From contig OZ024936.1 of NCBI GenBank assembly GCA_964017235.1, positions 8,842,496-8,906,495 of the forward strand: DNA of 64,000 nt. The letters are read 5' to 3'. The stretch is from Sabellastarte sp. h YS-2021. Its lineage: Eukaryota; Annelida; Polychaeta; Sabellida; Sabellidae. Within the stretch, counting starts at the first letter, position 1, and each line of letters starts with the position of its first letter. Both the position numbers and the translations under genes were made by a program. A model generated the notes under the pieces. That model did no database searches. It was given only the letters and a program-made list of their open reading frames with translations, and was not told the DNA's origin. This document shows, piece after piece, positions 1-14,856 of this stretch.

Positions 1-3000
1 TAGCCCAAAGTACAGGTTCAGGGAGTGTAGTTGGCGAGGGATAGGTAAAATGCCAGATCAGCCCAAACCACCCCTTAAAGTTGGTCAATCTGGCTGAAAT
101 TTTTACAGGAAACTCAGTTTATATCAGAGAATGAATTTGTATTAGGCTGGCATACTCGAGGGCCACATTAAAAATTTCAATTTCCGGGGTGTGGGGGGCC
201 CCAGGTTACCCCTCAGGTGGAAGATGTCAATTATATTCTAATATTGCCAATCTGAAGCCCAAATTTAATTTTATGCATATTCTAATAATTAATGAGGATA
301 TTTTAGGCACATTTGGAGCATTACATGTCTAACCAGAAAATATTTCACCAAAATAGTGTTCTAAATATAGCCAAAAATAGATGTAAATCAGCCCAAACCA
401 GTACCAAATATTGGTCTATAAGTCTGAAATTTGGCCTAAAAATCACTTGCCACCTACTAAATCTGACTGCATAGGTTTTAGGATTACATCTGGTATACCA
501 GTGGTGTCATATGTGTCATATGTGATCCAGGAAGGCGAAAATACAGCCTCAGATGGCTGTATCAGGAAATGCTGATATATTCTCAATTAAGGTAGATTCA
601 AGGTTGAAAACCATATTGAATCACACAGGAGTCGCCCCTGAAATGAATTTTAGTATTGTGTTCCTTCAGAAATATATATGTAGCCCAAAGTACAGGTTCA
701 GGGAGTGTAGTTGGCGAGGGATAGGTAAAATGCCAGATCAGCCCAAACCACCCCTTAAAGTTGGTCAATCTGGCTGAAATTTTTACAGGAAACTCAGTTT
801 ATATCAGAGAATGAATTTGTATTAGGCTGGCATACTCGAGGGCCACATTAAAAATTTCAATTTCCGGGGTGTGGGGGGGCCCCAGGTTACCCCTCAGGTG
901 GAAGATGTCAATTATATTCTAATATTGCCAATCTGAAGCCCAAATTTAATTTTATGCATATTCTAATAATTAATGAGGATATTTTAGGCACATTTGGAGC
1001 ATTACATGTCTAACCAGAAAATATTTCACCAAAATAGTGTTCTAAATATAGCCAAAAATAGATGTAAATCAGCCCAAACCAGTACCAAATATTGGTCTAT
1101 AAGTCTGAAATTTGGCCTAAAAATCACTTGCCACATACTAAATCTGACTGCATAGGTTTTAGGATTACATCTGTTATACCAGTGGTGTCATATGTGTCAT
1201 ATGTGATCCAGGAAGGCGAAAATACAGCCTCAGATGGCTGTATCAGGAAATGCTGATATATTCTCAATTAAGGTAGATTCAAGGTTGAAAACCACATTGA
1301 ATCACACAGGAGTCGCCCCTGAAATGAATTTTAGTATTGTGTTCCTTCAGAAATACATATGTAGCCCAAAGTACAGGTTCAGGGAGTGTAGTTGGCGAGG
1401 GATAGGTAAAATGCCAGATCAGCCCAAACCACCCCTTAAAGTTGGTCAATCTGCCTGAAATTTTTACAGGAAACTCAGTTTATATCAGAGAATGAATTTG
1501 TATTAGGCTGGCATACTCGAGGGCCACATTAAAAATTTCAATTTCCGGGGTGTGGGGGGGCCCCAGGTTACCCCTCAGGTGGAAGATGTCAATTATATTC
1601 TAATATTGCCAATCTGAAGCCCAAATTTAATTTTATGCATATTCTAATAATTAATGAGGATATTTTAGGCACATTTGGAGCATTACATGTCTAACCAGAA
1701 AATATTTCACCAAAATAGTGTTCTAAATATAGCCAAAAATAGATGTAAATCAGCCCAAACCAGTACCAAATATTGGTCTATAAGTCTGAAATTTGGCCTA
1801 AAAATCACTTGCCACATACTAAATCTGACTGCATAGGTTTTAGGATTACATCTGGTATACCAGTGGTGTCATATGTGTCATATGTGATCCAGGAAGGCGA
1901 AAATACAGCCTCAGATGGCTGTATCAGGAAATGCTGATATATTCTCAATTAAGGTAGATTCAAGGTTGAAAACCACATTGAATCACACAGGAGTCGCCCC
2001 TGAAATGAATTTTAGTATTGTGTTCCTTCAGAAATACATATGTAGCCCAAAGTACAGGTTCAGGGAGTGTAGTTGGCGAGGGATAGGTAAAATGCCAGAT
2101 CAGCCCAAACCACCCCTTAAAGTTGGTCAATCTGGCTGAAATTTTTACAGGAAACTCAGTTTATATCAGAGAATGAATTTGTATTAGGCTGGCATACTCG
2201 AGGGCCACATTAAAAATTTCAATTTCCGGGGTGTGGGGGGGGGGCCCCAGGTTACCCCTCAGGTGGAAGATGTCAATTATATTCTAATATTGCCAATCTG
2301 AAGCCCAAATTTAATTTTATGCATATTCTAATAATTAATGAGGATATTTTAGGCACATTTGGAGCATTACATGTCTAACCAGAAAATATTTCACCAAAAT
2401 AGTGTTCTAAATATAGCCAAAAATAGATGTAAATCAGCCCAAACCAGTACCAAATATTGGTCTATAAGTCTGAAATTTGGCCTAAAAATCACTTGCCACA
2501 TACTAAATCTGACTGCATAGGTTTTAGGATTACATCTGGTATACCAGTGGTGTCATATGTGTCATATGTGATCCAGGAAGGCGAAAATACAGCCTCAGAT
2601 GGCTGTATCAGGAAATGCTGATATATTCTCAATTAAGGTAGATTCAAGGTTGAAAACCATATTGAATCACACAGGAGTCGCCCCTGAAATGAATTTTAGT
2701 ATTGTGTTCCTTCAGAAATACATATGTAGCCCAAAGTACAGGTTCAGGGAGTGTAGTTGGCGAGGGATAGGTAAAATGCCAGATCAGCCCAAACCACCCC
2801 TTAAAGTTGGTCAATCTGGCTGAAATTTTTACAGGAAACTCAGTTTATATCAGAGAATGAATTTGTATTAGGCTGGCATACTCGAGGGCCACATTAAAAA
2901 TTTCAATTTCCGGGTGTGGGGGGCCCCAGGTTACCCCTCAGGTGGAAGATGTCAATTATATTCTAATATTGCCAATCTGAAGCCCAAATTTAATTTTATG

Positions 3001-5322
3001 CATATTCTAATAATTAATGAGGATATTTTAGGCACATTTGGAGCATTACATGTCTAACCAGAAAATATTTCACCAAAATAGTGTTCTAAATATAGCCAAA
3101 AATAGATGTAAATCAGCCCAAACCAGTACCAAATATTGGTCTATAAGTCTGAAATTTGGCCTAAAAATCACTTGCCACATACTAAATCTGACTGCATAGG
3201 TTTTAGGATTACATCTGGTATACCAGTGGTGTCATATGTGTCATATGTGATCCAGGAAGACGAAAATACAGCCTCAGATGGCTGTATCAGGAAATGCTGA
3301 TATATTCTCAATTAAGGTAGATTCAAGGTTGAAAACCATATTGAATCACACAGGAGTCGCCCCTGAAATGAATTTTAGTATTGTGTTCCTTCAGAAATAC
3401 ATATGTAGCCCAAAGTACAGGTTCAGGGAGTGTAGTTGGCGAGGGATAGGTAAAATGCCAGATCAGCCCAAACCACCCCTTAAAGTTGGTCAATCTGGCT
3501 GAAATTTTTACAGGAAACTCAGTTTATATCAGAGAATGAATTTGTATTAGGCTGGCATACTCGAGGGCCACATTAAAAATTTCAATTTCCGGGGTGTGGG
3601 GGGGGCCCCAGGTTACCCCTCAGGTGGAAGATGTCAATTATATTCTAATATTGCCAATCTGAAGCCCAAATTTAATTTTATGCATATTCTAATAATTAAT
3701 GAGGATATTTTAGGCACATTTGGAGCATTACATGTCTAACCAGAAAATATTTCACCAAAATAGTGTTCTAAATATAGCCAAAAATAGATGTAAATCAGCC
3801 CAAACCAGTACCAAATATTGGTCTATAAGTCTGAAATTTGGCCTAAAAATCACTTGCCACATACTAAATCTGACTGCATAGGTTTTAGGATTACATCTGG
3901 TATACCAGTGGTGTCATATGTGTCATATGTGATCCACGAAGGCGAAAATACAGCCTCAGATGGCTGTATCAGGAAATGCTGATATATTCTCAATTAAGGT
4001 AGATTCAAGGTTGAAAACCATATTGAATCACACAGGAGTCGCCCCTGAAATGAATTTTAGTATTGTGTTCCTTCAGAAATACATATGTAGCCCAAAGTAC
4101 AGGTTCAGGGAGTGTAGTTGGCGAGGGATAGGTAAAATGCCAGATCAGCCCAAACCACCCCTTAAAGTTGGTCAATCTGGCTGAAATATTTACAGGAAAC
4201 TCAGTTTATATCAGAGAATGAATTTGTATTAGGCTGGCATACTCGAGGGCCACATTAAAAATTTCAATTTTCGGGGTGTGGGGGGGCCCCAGGTTACCCC
4301 TCAGGTGGAAGATGTCAATTATATTCTAATATTGCCAATCTGAAGCCCAAATTTAATTTTATGCATATTCTAATAATTAATGAGGATATTTTAGGCACAT
4401 TTGGAGCATTACATGTCTAACCAGAAAATATTTCACCAAAATAGTGTTCTAAATATAGCCAAAAATAGATGTAAATCAGCCCAAACCAGTACCAAAATAT
4501 TGGTCTATAAGTCTGAAATTTGGCCTAAAAATCACTTGCCACCTACTAAATCTGACTGCATAGGTTTTAGGATTACATCTGGTATACCAGTGGTGTCATA
4601 TGTGTCATATGTGATCCAGGAAGGCGAAAATACAGCCTCAGATGGCTGTATCAGGAAATGCTGATATATTCTCAATTAAGGTAGATTCAAGGTTGAAAAC
4701 CACATTGAATCACACAGGAGTCGCCCCTGAAATGAATTTTAGTATTGTGTTCCTTCAGAAATACATATGTAGCCCAAAGTACAGGTTCAGGGAGTGTAGT
4801 TGGCGAGGGATAGGTAAAATGCCAGATCAGCCCAAACCACCCCTTAAAGTTGGTCAATCTGGCTGAAATTTTTACAGGAAACTCAGTTTATATCAGAGAA
4901 TGAATTTGTATTAGGCTGGCATACTCGAGGGCCACATTAAAAATTTCAATTTCCGGGGTGTGGGGGGGCCCCAGGTTACCCCTCAGGTGGAAGATGTCAA
5001 TTATATTCTAATATTGCCAATCTGAAGCCCAAATTTAATTTTATGCATATTCTAATAATTAATGAGGATATTTTAGGCACATTTGGAGCATTACATGTCT
5101 AACCAGAAAATATTTCACCAAAATAGTGTTCTAAATATAGCCAAAAATAGATGTAAATCAGCCCAAACCAGTACCAAATATTGGTCTATAAGTCTGAAAT
5201 TTGGCCTAAAAATCACTTGCCACATACTAAATCTGACTGCATAGGTTTTAGGATTACATCTGGTATACCAGTGGTGTCATATGTGTCATATGTGATCCAG
5301 GAAGGCGAAAATACAGCCTCAG

Positions 5323-8300
5323 ATGGCTGTATCAGGAAATGCTGATATATTCTCAATTAAGGTAGATTCAAGGTTGAAAACCACATTGAATCACACAGGA
5401 GTCGCCCCTGAAATGAATTTTAGTATTGTGTTCCTTCAGAAATACATATGTAGCCCAAAGTACAGGTTCAGGGAGTGTAGTTGGCGAGGGATAGGTAAAA
5501 TGCCAGATCAGCCCAAACCACCCCTTAAAGTTGGTCAATCTGGCTGAAATTTTTACAGGAAGCTCAGTTTATATCAGAGAATGAATTTGTATTAGGCTGG
5601 CATACTCGAGGGCCACATTAAAAATTTCAATTTCCGGGGTGTGGGGGGGCCCCAGGTTACCCCTCAGGTGGAAGATGTCAATTATATTCTAATATTGCCA
5701 ATCTGAAGCCCAAATTTAATTTTATGCATATTCTAATAATTAATGAGGATATTTTAGGCACATTTGGAGCATTACATGTCTAACCAGAAAATATTTCACC
5801 AAAATAGTGTTCTAAATATAGCCAAAAATAGATGTAAATCAGCCCAAACCAGTACCAAATATTGGTCTATAAGTCTGAAATTTGGCCTAAAAATCACTTG
5901 CCACATACTAAATCTGACTGCATAGGTTTTAGGATTACATTTGGTATACCAGTGGTGTCATATGTGTCATATGTGATCCAGGAAGGCGAAAATACAGCCT
6001 CAGATGGCTGTATCAGGAAATGCTGATATATTCTCAATTAAGGTAGATTCAAGGTTGAAAACCATATTGAATCACACAGGAGTCGCCCCTGAAATGAATT
6101 TTAGTATTGTGTTCCTTCAGAAATACATATGTAGCCCAAAGTACAGGTTCAGGGAGTGTAGTTGGCGAGGGATAGGTAAAATGCCAGATCAGCCCAAACC
6201 ACCCCTTAAAGTTGGTCAATCTGGCTGAAATTTTTACAGGAAACTCAGTTTATATCAGAGAATGAATTTGTATTAGGCTGGCATACTCGAGGGCCACATT
6301 AAAAATTTCAATTTCCGGGGTGTGGGGGGGCCCCAGGTTACCCCTCAGGTGGAAGATGTCAATTATATTCTAATATTGCCAATCTGAAGCCCAAATTTAA
6401 TTTTATGCATATTCTAATAATTAATGAGGATATTTTAGGCACATTTGGAGCATTACATGTCTAACCAGAAAATATTTCACCAAAATAGTGTTCTAAATAT
6501 AGCCAAAAATAGATGTAAATCAGCCCAAACCAGTACCAAATATTGGTCTATAAGTCTGAAATTTGGCCTAAAAATCACTTGCCACCTACTTAATCTGACT
6601 GCATAGGTTTTAGGATTACATCTGGTATACCAGTGGTGTCATATGTGTCATATGTGATCCAGGAAGGCGAAAATACAGCCTCAGATGGCTGTATCAGGAA
6701 ATGCTGATATATTCTCAATTAAGGTAGATTCAAGGTTGAAAACCATATTGAATCACACAGGAGTAGCCCCTGAAATGAATTTTAGTATTGTGTTCCTTGA
6801 GAAATATATATGTAGCCCAAAGTACAGGTTCAGGGAGTGTAGTTGGCGAGGGATAGGTAAAATGCCAGATCAGCCCAAACCACCCCTTAAAGTTGGTCAA
6901 TCTGGCTGAAATTTTTACAGGAAACTCAGTTTATATCAGAGAATGAATTTGTATTAGGCTGGCATACTCGAGGGCCACATTAAAAATTTCAATTTCCGGG
7001 GTGTGGGGGGGGCCCCAGGTTACCCCTCAGGTGGAAGATGTCAATTATATTCTAATATTGCCAATCTGAAGCCCAAATTTAATTTTATGCATATTCTAAT
7101 AATTAATGAGGATATTTTAGGCACATTTGGAGCATTACATGTCTAACCAGAAAATATTTCACCAAAATAGTGTTCTAAATATAGCCAAAAATAGATGTAA
7201 ATCAGCCCAAACCAGTACCAAATATTGGTCTATAAGTCTGAAATTTGGCCTAAAAATCACTTGCCACCTACTAAATCTGACTGCATAGGTTTTAGGATTA
7301 CATCTGGTATACCAGTGGTGTCATATGTGTCATATGTGATCCAGGAAGGCGAAAATACAGCCTCAGATGGCTGTATCAGGAAATGCTGATATATTCTCAA
7401 TTAAGGTAGATTCAAGGTTGAAAACCATATTGAATCACACAGGAGTCGCCCCTGAAATGAATTTTAGTATTGTGTTCCTTCAGAAATATATATGTAGCCC
7501 AAAGTACAGGTTCAGGGAGTGTAGTTGGCGAGGGATAGGTAAAATGCCAGATCAGCCCAAACCACCCCTTAAAGTTGGTCAATCTGGCTGAAATTTTTAC
7601 AGGAAACTCAGTTTATATCAGAGAATGAATTTGTATTAGGCTGGCATACTCGAGGGCCACATTAAAATTTCAATTTCCGGGGTGTGGGGGGGCCCCAGGT
7701 TACCCCTCAGGTGGAAGATGTCAATTATATTCTAATATTGCCAATCTGAAGCCCAAATTTAATTTTATGCATATTCTAATAATTAATGAGGATATTTTAG
7801 GCACATTTGGAGCATTACATGTCTAACCAGAAAATATTTCACCAAAATAGTGTTCTAAATATAGCCAAAAATAGATGTAAATCAGCCCAAACCAGTACCA
7901 AATATTGGTCTATAAGTCTGAAATTTGGCCTAAAAATCACTTGCCACATACTAAATCTGACTGCATAGGTTTTAGGATTACATCTGGTATACCAGTGGTG
8001 TCATATGTGTCATATGTGATCCAGGAAGGCGAAAATACAGCCTCAGATGGCTGTATCAGGAAATGCTGATATATTCTCAATTAAGGTAGATTCAAGGTTG
8101 AAAACCACATTGAATCACACAGGAGTCGCCCCTGAAATGAATTTTAGTATTGTGTTCCTTCAGAAATACATATGTAGCCCAAAGTACAGGTTCAGGGAGT
8201 GTAGTTGGCGAGGGATAGGTAAAATGCCAGATCAGCCCAAACCACCCCTTAAAGTTGGTCAATCTGGCTGAAATTTTTACAGGAAGCTCAGTTTATATCA

Positions 8301-11300
8301 GAGAATGAATTTGTATTAGGCTGGCATACTCGAGGGCCACATTAAAAATTTCAATTTCCGGGGTGTGGGGGGGCCCCAGGTTACCCCTCAGGTGGAAGAT
8401 GTCAATTATATTCTAATATTGCCAATCTGAAGCCCAAATTTAATTTTATGCATATTCTAATAATTAATGAGGATATTTTAGGCACATTTGGAGCATTACA
8501 TGTCTAACCAGAAAATATTTCACCAAAATAGTGTTCTAAATATAGCCAAAAATAGATGTAAATCAGCCCAAACCAGTACCAAATATTGGTCTATAAGTCT
8601 GAAATTTGGCCTAAAAATCACTTGCCACATACTAAATCTGACTGCATAGGTTTTAGGATTACATTTGGTATACCAGTGGTGTCATATGTGTCATATGTGA
8701 TCCAGGAAGGCGAAAATACAGCCTCAGATGGCTGTATCAGGAAATGCTGATATATTCTCAATTAAGGTAGATTCAAGGTTGAAAACCATATTGAATCACA
8801 CAGGAGTCGCCCCTGAAATGAATTTTAGTATTGTGTTCCTTCAGAAATACATATGTAGCCCAAAGTACAGGTTCAGGGAGTGTAGTTGGCGAGGGATAGG
8901 TAAAATGCCAGATCAGCCCAAACCACCCCTTAAAGTTGGTCAATCTGGCTGAAATTTTTACAGGAAACTCAGTTTATATCAGAGAATGAATTTGTATTAG
9001 GCTGGCATACTCGAGGGCCACATTAAAAATTTCAATTTCCGGGGTGTGGGGGGGCCCCAGGTTACCCCTCAGGTGGAAGATGTCAATTATATTCTAATAT
9101 TGCCAATCTGAAGCCCAAATTTAATTTTATGCATATTCTAATAATTAATGAGGATATTTTAGGCACATTTGGAGCATTACATGTCTAACCAGAAAATATT
9201 TCACCAAAATAGTGTTCTAAATATAGCCAAAAATAGATGTAAATCAGCCCAAACCAGTACCAAATATTGGTCTATAAGTCTGAAATTTGGCCTAAAAATC
9301 ACTTGCCACCTACTTAATCTGACTGCATAGGTTTTAGGATTACATCTGGTATACCAGTGGTGTCATATGTGTCATATGTGATCCAGGAAGGCGAAAATAC
9401 AGCCTCAGATGGCTGTATCAGGAAATGCTGATATATTCTCAATTAAGGTAGATTCAAGGTTGAAAACCATATTGAATCACACAGGAGTAGCCCCTGAAAT
9501 GAATTTTAGTATTGTGTTCCTTCAGAAATATATATGTAGCCCAAAGTACAGGTTCAGGGAGTGTAGTTGGCGAGGGATAGGTAAAATGCCAGATCAGCCC
9601 AAACCACCCCTTAAAGTTGGTCAATCTGGCTGAAATTTTTACAGGAAACTCAGTTTATATCAGAGAATGAATTTGTATTAGGCTGGCATACTCGAGGGCC
9701 ACATTAAAAATTTCAATTTCCGGGGTGTGGGGGGGGCCCCAGGTTACCCCTCAGGTGGAAGATGTCAATTATATTCTAATATTGCCAATCTGAAGCCCAA
9801 ATTTAATTTTATGCATATTCTAATAATTAATGAGGATATTTTAGGCACATTTGGAGCATTACATGTCTAACCAGAAAATATTTCACCAAAATAGTGTTCT
9901 AAATATAGCCAAAAATAGATGTAAATCAGCCCAAACCAGTACCAAATATTGGTCTATAAGTCTGAAATTTGGCCTAAAAATCACTTGCCACCTACTAAAT
10001 CTGACTGCATAGGTTTTAGGATTACATCTGGTATACCAGTGGTGTCATATGTGTCATATGTGATCCAGGAAGGCGAAAATACAGCCTCAGATGGCTGTAT
10101 CAGGAAATGCTGATATATTCTCAATTAAGGTAGATTCAAGGTTGAAAACCATATTGAATCACACAGGAGTCGCCCCTGAAATGAATTTTAGTATTGTGTT
10201 CCTTCAGAAATATATATGTAGCCCAAAGTACAGGTTCAGGGAGTGTAGTTGGCGAGGGATAGGTAAAATGCCAGATCAGCCCAAACCACCCCTTAAAGTT
10301 GGTCAATCTGGCTGAAATTTTTACAGGAAACTCAGTTTATATCAGAGAATGAATTTGTATTAGGCTGGCATACTCGAGGGCCACATTAAAATTTCAATTT
10401 CCGGGGTGTGGGGGGGCCCCAGGTTACCCCTCAGGTGGAAGATGTCAATTATATTCTAATATTGCCAATCTGAAGCCCAAATTTAATTTTATGCATATTC
10501 TAATAATTAATGAGGATATTTTAGGCACATTTGGAGCATTACATGTCTAACCAGAAAATATTTCACCAAAATAGTGTTCTAAATATAGCCAAAAATAGAT
10601 GTAAATCAGCCCAAACCAGTACCAAATATTGGTCTATAAGTCTGAAATTTGGCCTAAAAATCACTTGCCACATACTAAATCTGACTGCATAGGTTTTAGG
10701 ATTACATCTGGTATACCAGTGGTGTCATATGTGTCATATGTGATCCAGGAAGGCGAAAATACAGCCTCAGATGGCTGTATCAGGAAATGCTGATATATTC
10801 TCAATTAAGGTAGATTCAAGGTTGAAAACCACATTGAATCACACAGGAGTCGCCCCTGAAATGAATTTTAGTATTGTGTTCCTTCAGAAATACATATGTA
10901 GCCCAAAGTACAGGTTCAGGGAGTGTAGTTGGCGAGGGATAGGTAAAATGCCAGATCAGCCCAAACCACCCCTTAAAGTTGGTCAATCTGGCTGAAATTT
11001 TTACAGGAAGCTCAGTTTATATCAGAGAATGAATTTGTATTAGGCTGGCATACTCGAGGGCCACATTAAAAATTTCAATTTCCGGGGTGTGGGGGGGCCC
11101 CAGGTTACCCCTCAGGTGGAAGATGTCAATTATATTCTAATATTGCCAATCTGAAGCCCAAATTTAATTTTATGCATATTCTAATAATTAATGAGGATAT
11201 TTTAGGCACATTTGGAGCATTACATGTCTAACCAGAAAATATTTCACCAAAATAGTGTTCTAAATATAGCCAAAAATAGATGTAAATCAGCCCAAACCAG

Positions 11301-13493
11301 TACCAAATATTGGTCTATAAGTCTGAAATTTGGCCTAAAAATCACTTGCCACATACTAAATCTGACTGCATAGGTTTTAGGATTACATTTGGTATACCAG
11401 TGGTGTCATATGTGTCATATGTGATCCAGGAAGGCGAAAATACAGCCTCAGATGGCTGTATCAGGAAATGCTGATATATTCTCAATTAAGGTAGATTCAA
11501 GGTTGAAAACCATATTGAATCACACAGGAGTCGCCCCTGAAATGAATTTTAGTATTGTGTTCCTTCAGAAATACATATGTAGCCCAAAGTACAGGTTCAG
11601 GGAGTGTAGTTGGCGAGGGATAGGTAAAATGCCAGATCAGCCCAAACCACCCCTTAAAGTTGGTCAATCTGGCTGAAATTTTTACAGGAAACTCAGTTTA
11701 TATCAGAGAATGAATTTGTATTAGGCTGGCATACTCGAGGGCCACATTAAAAATTTCAATTTCCGGGGTGTGGGGGGGCCCCAGGTTACCCCTCAGGTGG
11801 AAGATGTCAATTATATTCTAATATTGCCAATCTGAAGCCCAAATTTAATTTTATGCATATTCTAATAATTAATGAGGATATTTTAGGCACATTTGGAGCA
11901 TTACATGTCTAACCAGAAAATATTTCACCAAAATAGTGTTCTAAATATAGCCAAAAATAGATGTAAATCAGCCCAAACCAGTACCAAATATTGGTCTATA
12001 AGTCTGAAATTTGGCCTAAAAATCACTTGCCACCTACTTAATCTGACTGCATAGGTTTTAGGATTACATCTGGTATACCAGTGGTGTCATATGTGTCATA
12101 TGTGATCCAGGAAGGCGAAAATACAGCCTCAGATGGCTGTATCAGGAAATGCTGATATATTCTCAATTAAGGTAGATTCAAGGTTGAAAACCATATTGAA
12201 TCACACAGGAGTAGCCCCTGAAATGAATTTTAGTATTGTGTTCCTTCAGAAATATATATGTAGCCCAAAGTACAGGTTCAGGGAGTGTAGTTGGCGAGGG
12301 ATAGGTAAAATGCCAGATCAGCCCAAACCACCCCTTAAAGTTGGTCAATCTGGCTGAAATTTTTACAGGAAACTCAGTTTATATCAGAGAATGAATTTGT
12401 ATTAGGCTGGCATACTCGAGGGCCACATTAAAAATTTCAATTTCCGGGGTGTGGGGGGGGCCCAGGTTACCCCTCAGGTGGAAGATGTCAATTATATTCT
12501 AATATTGCCAATCTGAAGCCCAAATTTAATTTTATGCATATTCTAATAATTAATGAGGATATTTTAGGCACATTTGGAGCATTACATGTCTAACCAGAAA
12601 ATATTTCACCAAAATAGTGTTCTAAATATAGCCAAAAATAGATGTAAATCAGCCCAAACCAGTACCAAATATTGGTCTATAAGTCTGAAATTTGGCCTAA
12701 AAATCACTTGCCACCTACTAAATCTGACTGCATAGGTTTTAGGATTACATCTGGTATACCAGTGGTGTCATATGTGTCATATGTGATCCAGGAAGGCGAA
12801 AATACAGCCTCAGATGGCTGTATCAGGAAATGCTGATATATTCTCAATTAAGGTAGATTCAAGGTTGAAAACCATATTGAATCACACAGGAGTCGCCCCT
12901 GAAATGAATTTTAGTATTGTGTTCCTTCAGAAATATATATGTAGCCCAAAGTACAGGTTCAGGGAGTGTAGTTGGCGAGGGATAGGTAAAATGCCAGATC
13001 AGCCCAAACCACCCCTTAAAGTTGGTCAATCTGGCTGAAATTTTTACAGGAAACTCAGTTTATATCAGAGAATGAATTTGTATTAGGCTGGCATACTCGA
13101 GGGCCACATTAAAATTTCAATTTCCGGGGTGTGGGGGGGCCCCAGGTTACCCCTCAGGTGGAAGATGTCAATTATATTCTAATATTGCCAATCTGAAGCC
13201 CAAATTTAATTTTATGCATATTCTAATAATTAATGAGGATATTTTAGGCACATTTGGAGCATTACATGTCTAACCAGAAAATATTTCACCAAAATAGTGT
13301 TCTAAATATAGCCAAAAATAGATGTAAATCAGCCCAAACCAGTACCAAATATTGGTCTATAAGTCTGAAATTTGGCCTAAAAATCACTTGCCACATACTA
13401 AATCTGACTGCATAGGTTTTAGGATTACATCTGGTATACCAGTGGTGTCATATGTGTCATATGTGATCCAGGAAGGCGAAAATACAGCCTCAG
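5323..13493 (+). repeat. 4-unit higher-order repeat, three copies (period 2,724 bp)
   Basis: Variant bases recur every fourth unit. The variant ggaagctcag (others have ggaaactcag) lies near 5558, 8282 and 11006. The variant acatttggtatacc (others acatctgg) lies near 5937, 8661 and 11385. A cctactt variant with a gtagcccc change marks the third unit of each set, and a shortened A-run (attaaaattt) marks the fourth. All spacings are 2,724 bp, so blocks of four 681-bp units were amplified together, as in alpha-satellite-type higher-order repeats. Confidence 0.9.
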
Positions 13494-14856
13494 ATGGCTG
13501 TATCAGGAAATGCTGATATATTCTCAATTAAGGTAGATTCAAGGTTGAAAACCACATTGAATCACACAGGAGTCGCCCCTGAAATGAATTTTAGTATTGT
13601 GTTCCTTCAGAAATACATATGTAGCCCAAAGTACAGGTTCAGGGAGTGTAGTTGGCGAGGGATAGGTAAAATGCCAGATCAGCCCAAACCACCCCTTAAA
13701 GTTGGTCAATCTGGCTGAAATTTTTACAGGAAACTCAGTTTATATCAGAGAATGAATTTGTATTAGGCTGGCATACTCGAGGGCCACATTAAAAATTTCA
13801 ATTTCCGGGGTGTGGGGGGGCCCCAGGTTACCCCTCAGGTGGAAGATGTCAATTATATTCTAATATTGCCAATCTGAAGCCCAAATTTAATTTTATGCAT
13901 ATTCTAATAATTAATGAGGATATTTTAGGCACATTTGGAGCATTACATGTCTAACCAGAAAATATTTCACCAAAATAGTGTTCTAAATATAGCCAAAAAT
14001 AGATGTAAATCAGCCCAAACCAGTACCAAATATTGGTCTATAAGTCTGAAATTTGGCCTAAAAATCACTTGCCACATACTAAATCTGACTGCATAGGTTT
14101 TAGGATTACATCTGGTATACCAGTGGTGTCATATGTGTCATATGTGATCCAGGAAGGCGAAAATACAGCCTCAGATGGCTGTATCAGGAAATGCTGATAT
14201 ATTCTCAATTAAGGTAGATTCAAGGTTGAAAACCATATTGAATCACACAGGAGTCGCCCCTGAAATGAATTTTAGTATTGTGTTCCTTCAGAAATACATA
14301 TGTAGCCCAAAGTACAGGTTCAGGGAGTGTAGTTGGCGAGGGATAGGTAAAATGCCAGATCAGCCCAAACCACCCCTTAAAGTTGGTCAATCTGGCTGAA
14401 ATTTTTACAGGAAACTCAGTTTATATCAGAGAATGAATTTGTATTAGGCTGGCATACTCGAGGGCCACATTAAAAATTTCAATTTCCGGGGTGTGGGGGG
14501 GGCCCCAGGTTACCCCTCAGGTGGAAGATGTCAATTATATTCTAATATTGCCAATCTGAAGCCCAAATTTAATTTTATGCATATTCTAATAATTAATGAG
14601 GATATTTTAGGCACATTTGGAGCATTACATGTCTAACCAGAAAATATTTCACCAAAATAGTGTTCTAAATATAGCCAAAAATAGATGTAAATCAGCCCAA
14701 ACCAGTACCAAATATTGGTCTATACGTCTGAAATTTGGCCTAAAAATCACTTGCCACATACTAAATCTGACTGCATAGGTTTTAGGATTACATCTGGTAT
14801 ACCAGTGGTGTCATATGTGTCATATGTGATCCAGGAAGGCGAAAATACAGCCTCAG

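Noticed and set aside
480-560. CENP-B box in the satellite
   Set aside because: I looked for the nTTCGnnnnAnnCGGGn pattern on both strands of the unit and found none.
553-777. The 74-codon ORF (starts MAVSGNADIFSIK) present in every satellite unit
   Set aside because: It is intact in all 73 units, but the units are so homogeneous that this is expected. Variants among copies change the residue about twice as often as not (I/T, D/V, F/C, P/Q, P/L, Q/E and others against a handful of silent ones), close to neutral. No domain, signal peptide or promoter is visible.
4401-4664. An 87-codon ORF in one satellite unit
   Set aside because: It exists only because this unit has one extra A in an A-run. 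Other units do not have it, so it is chance.
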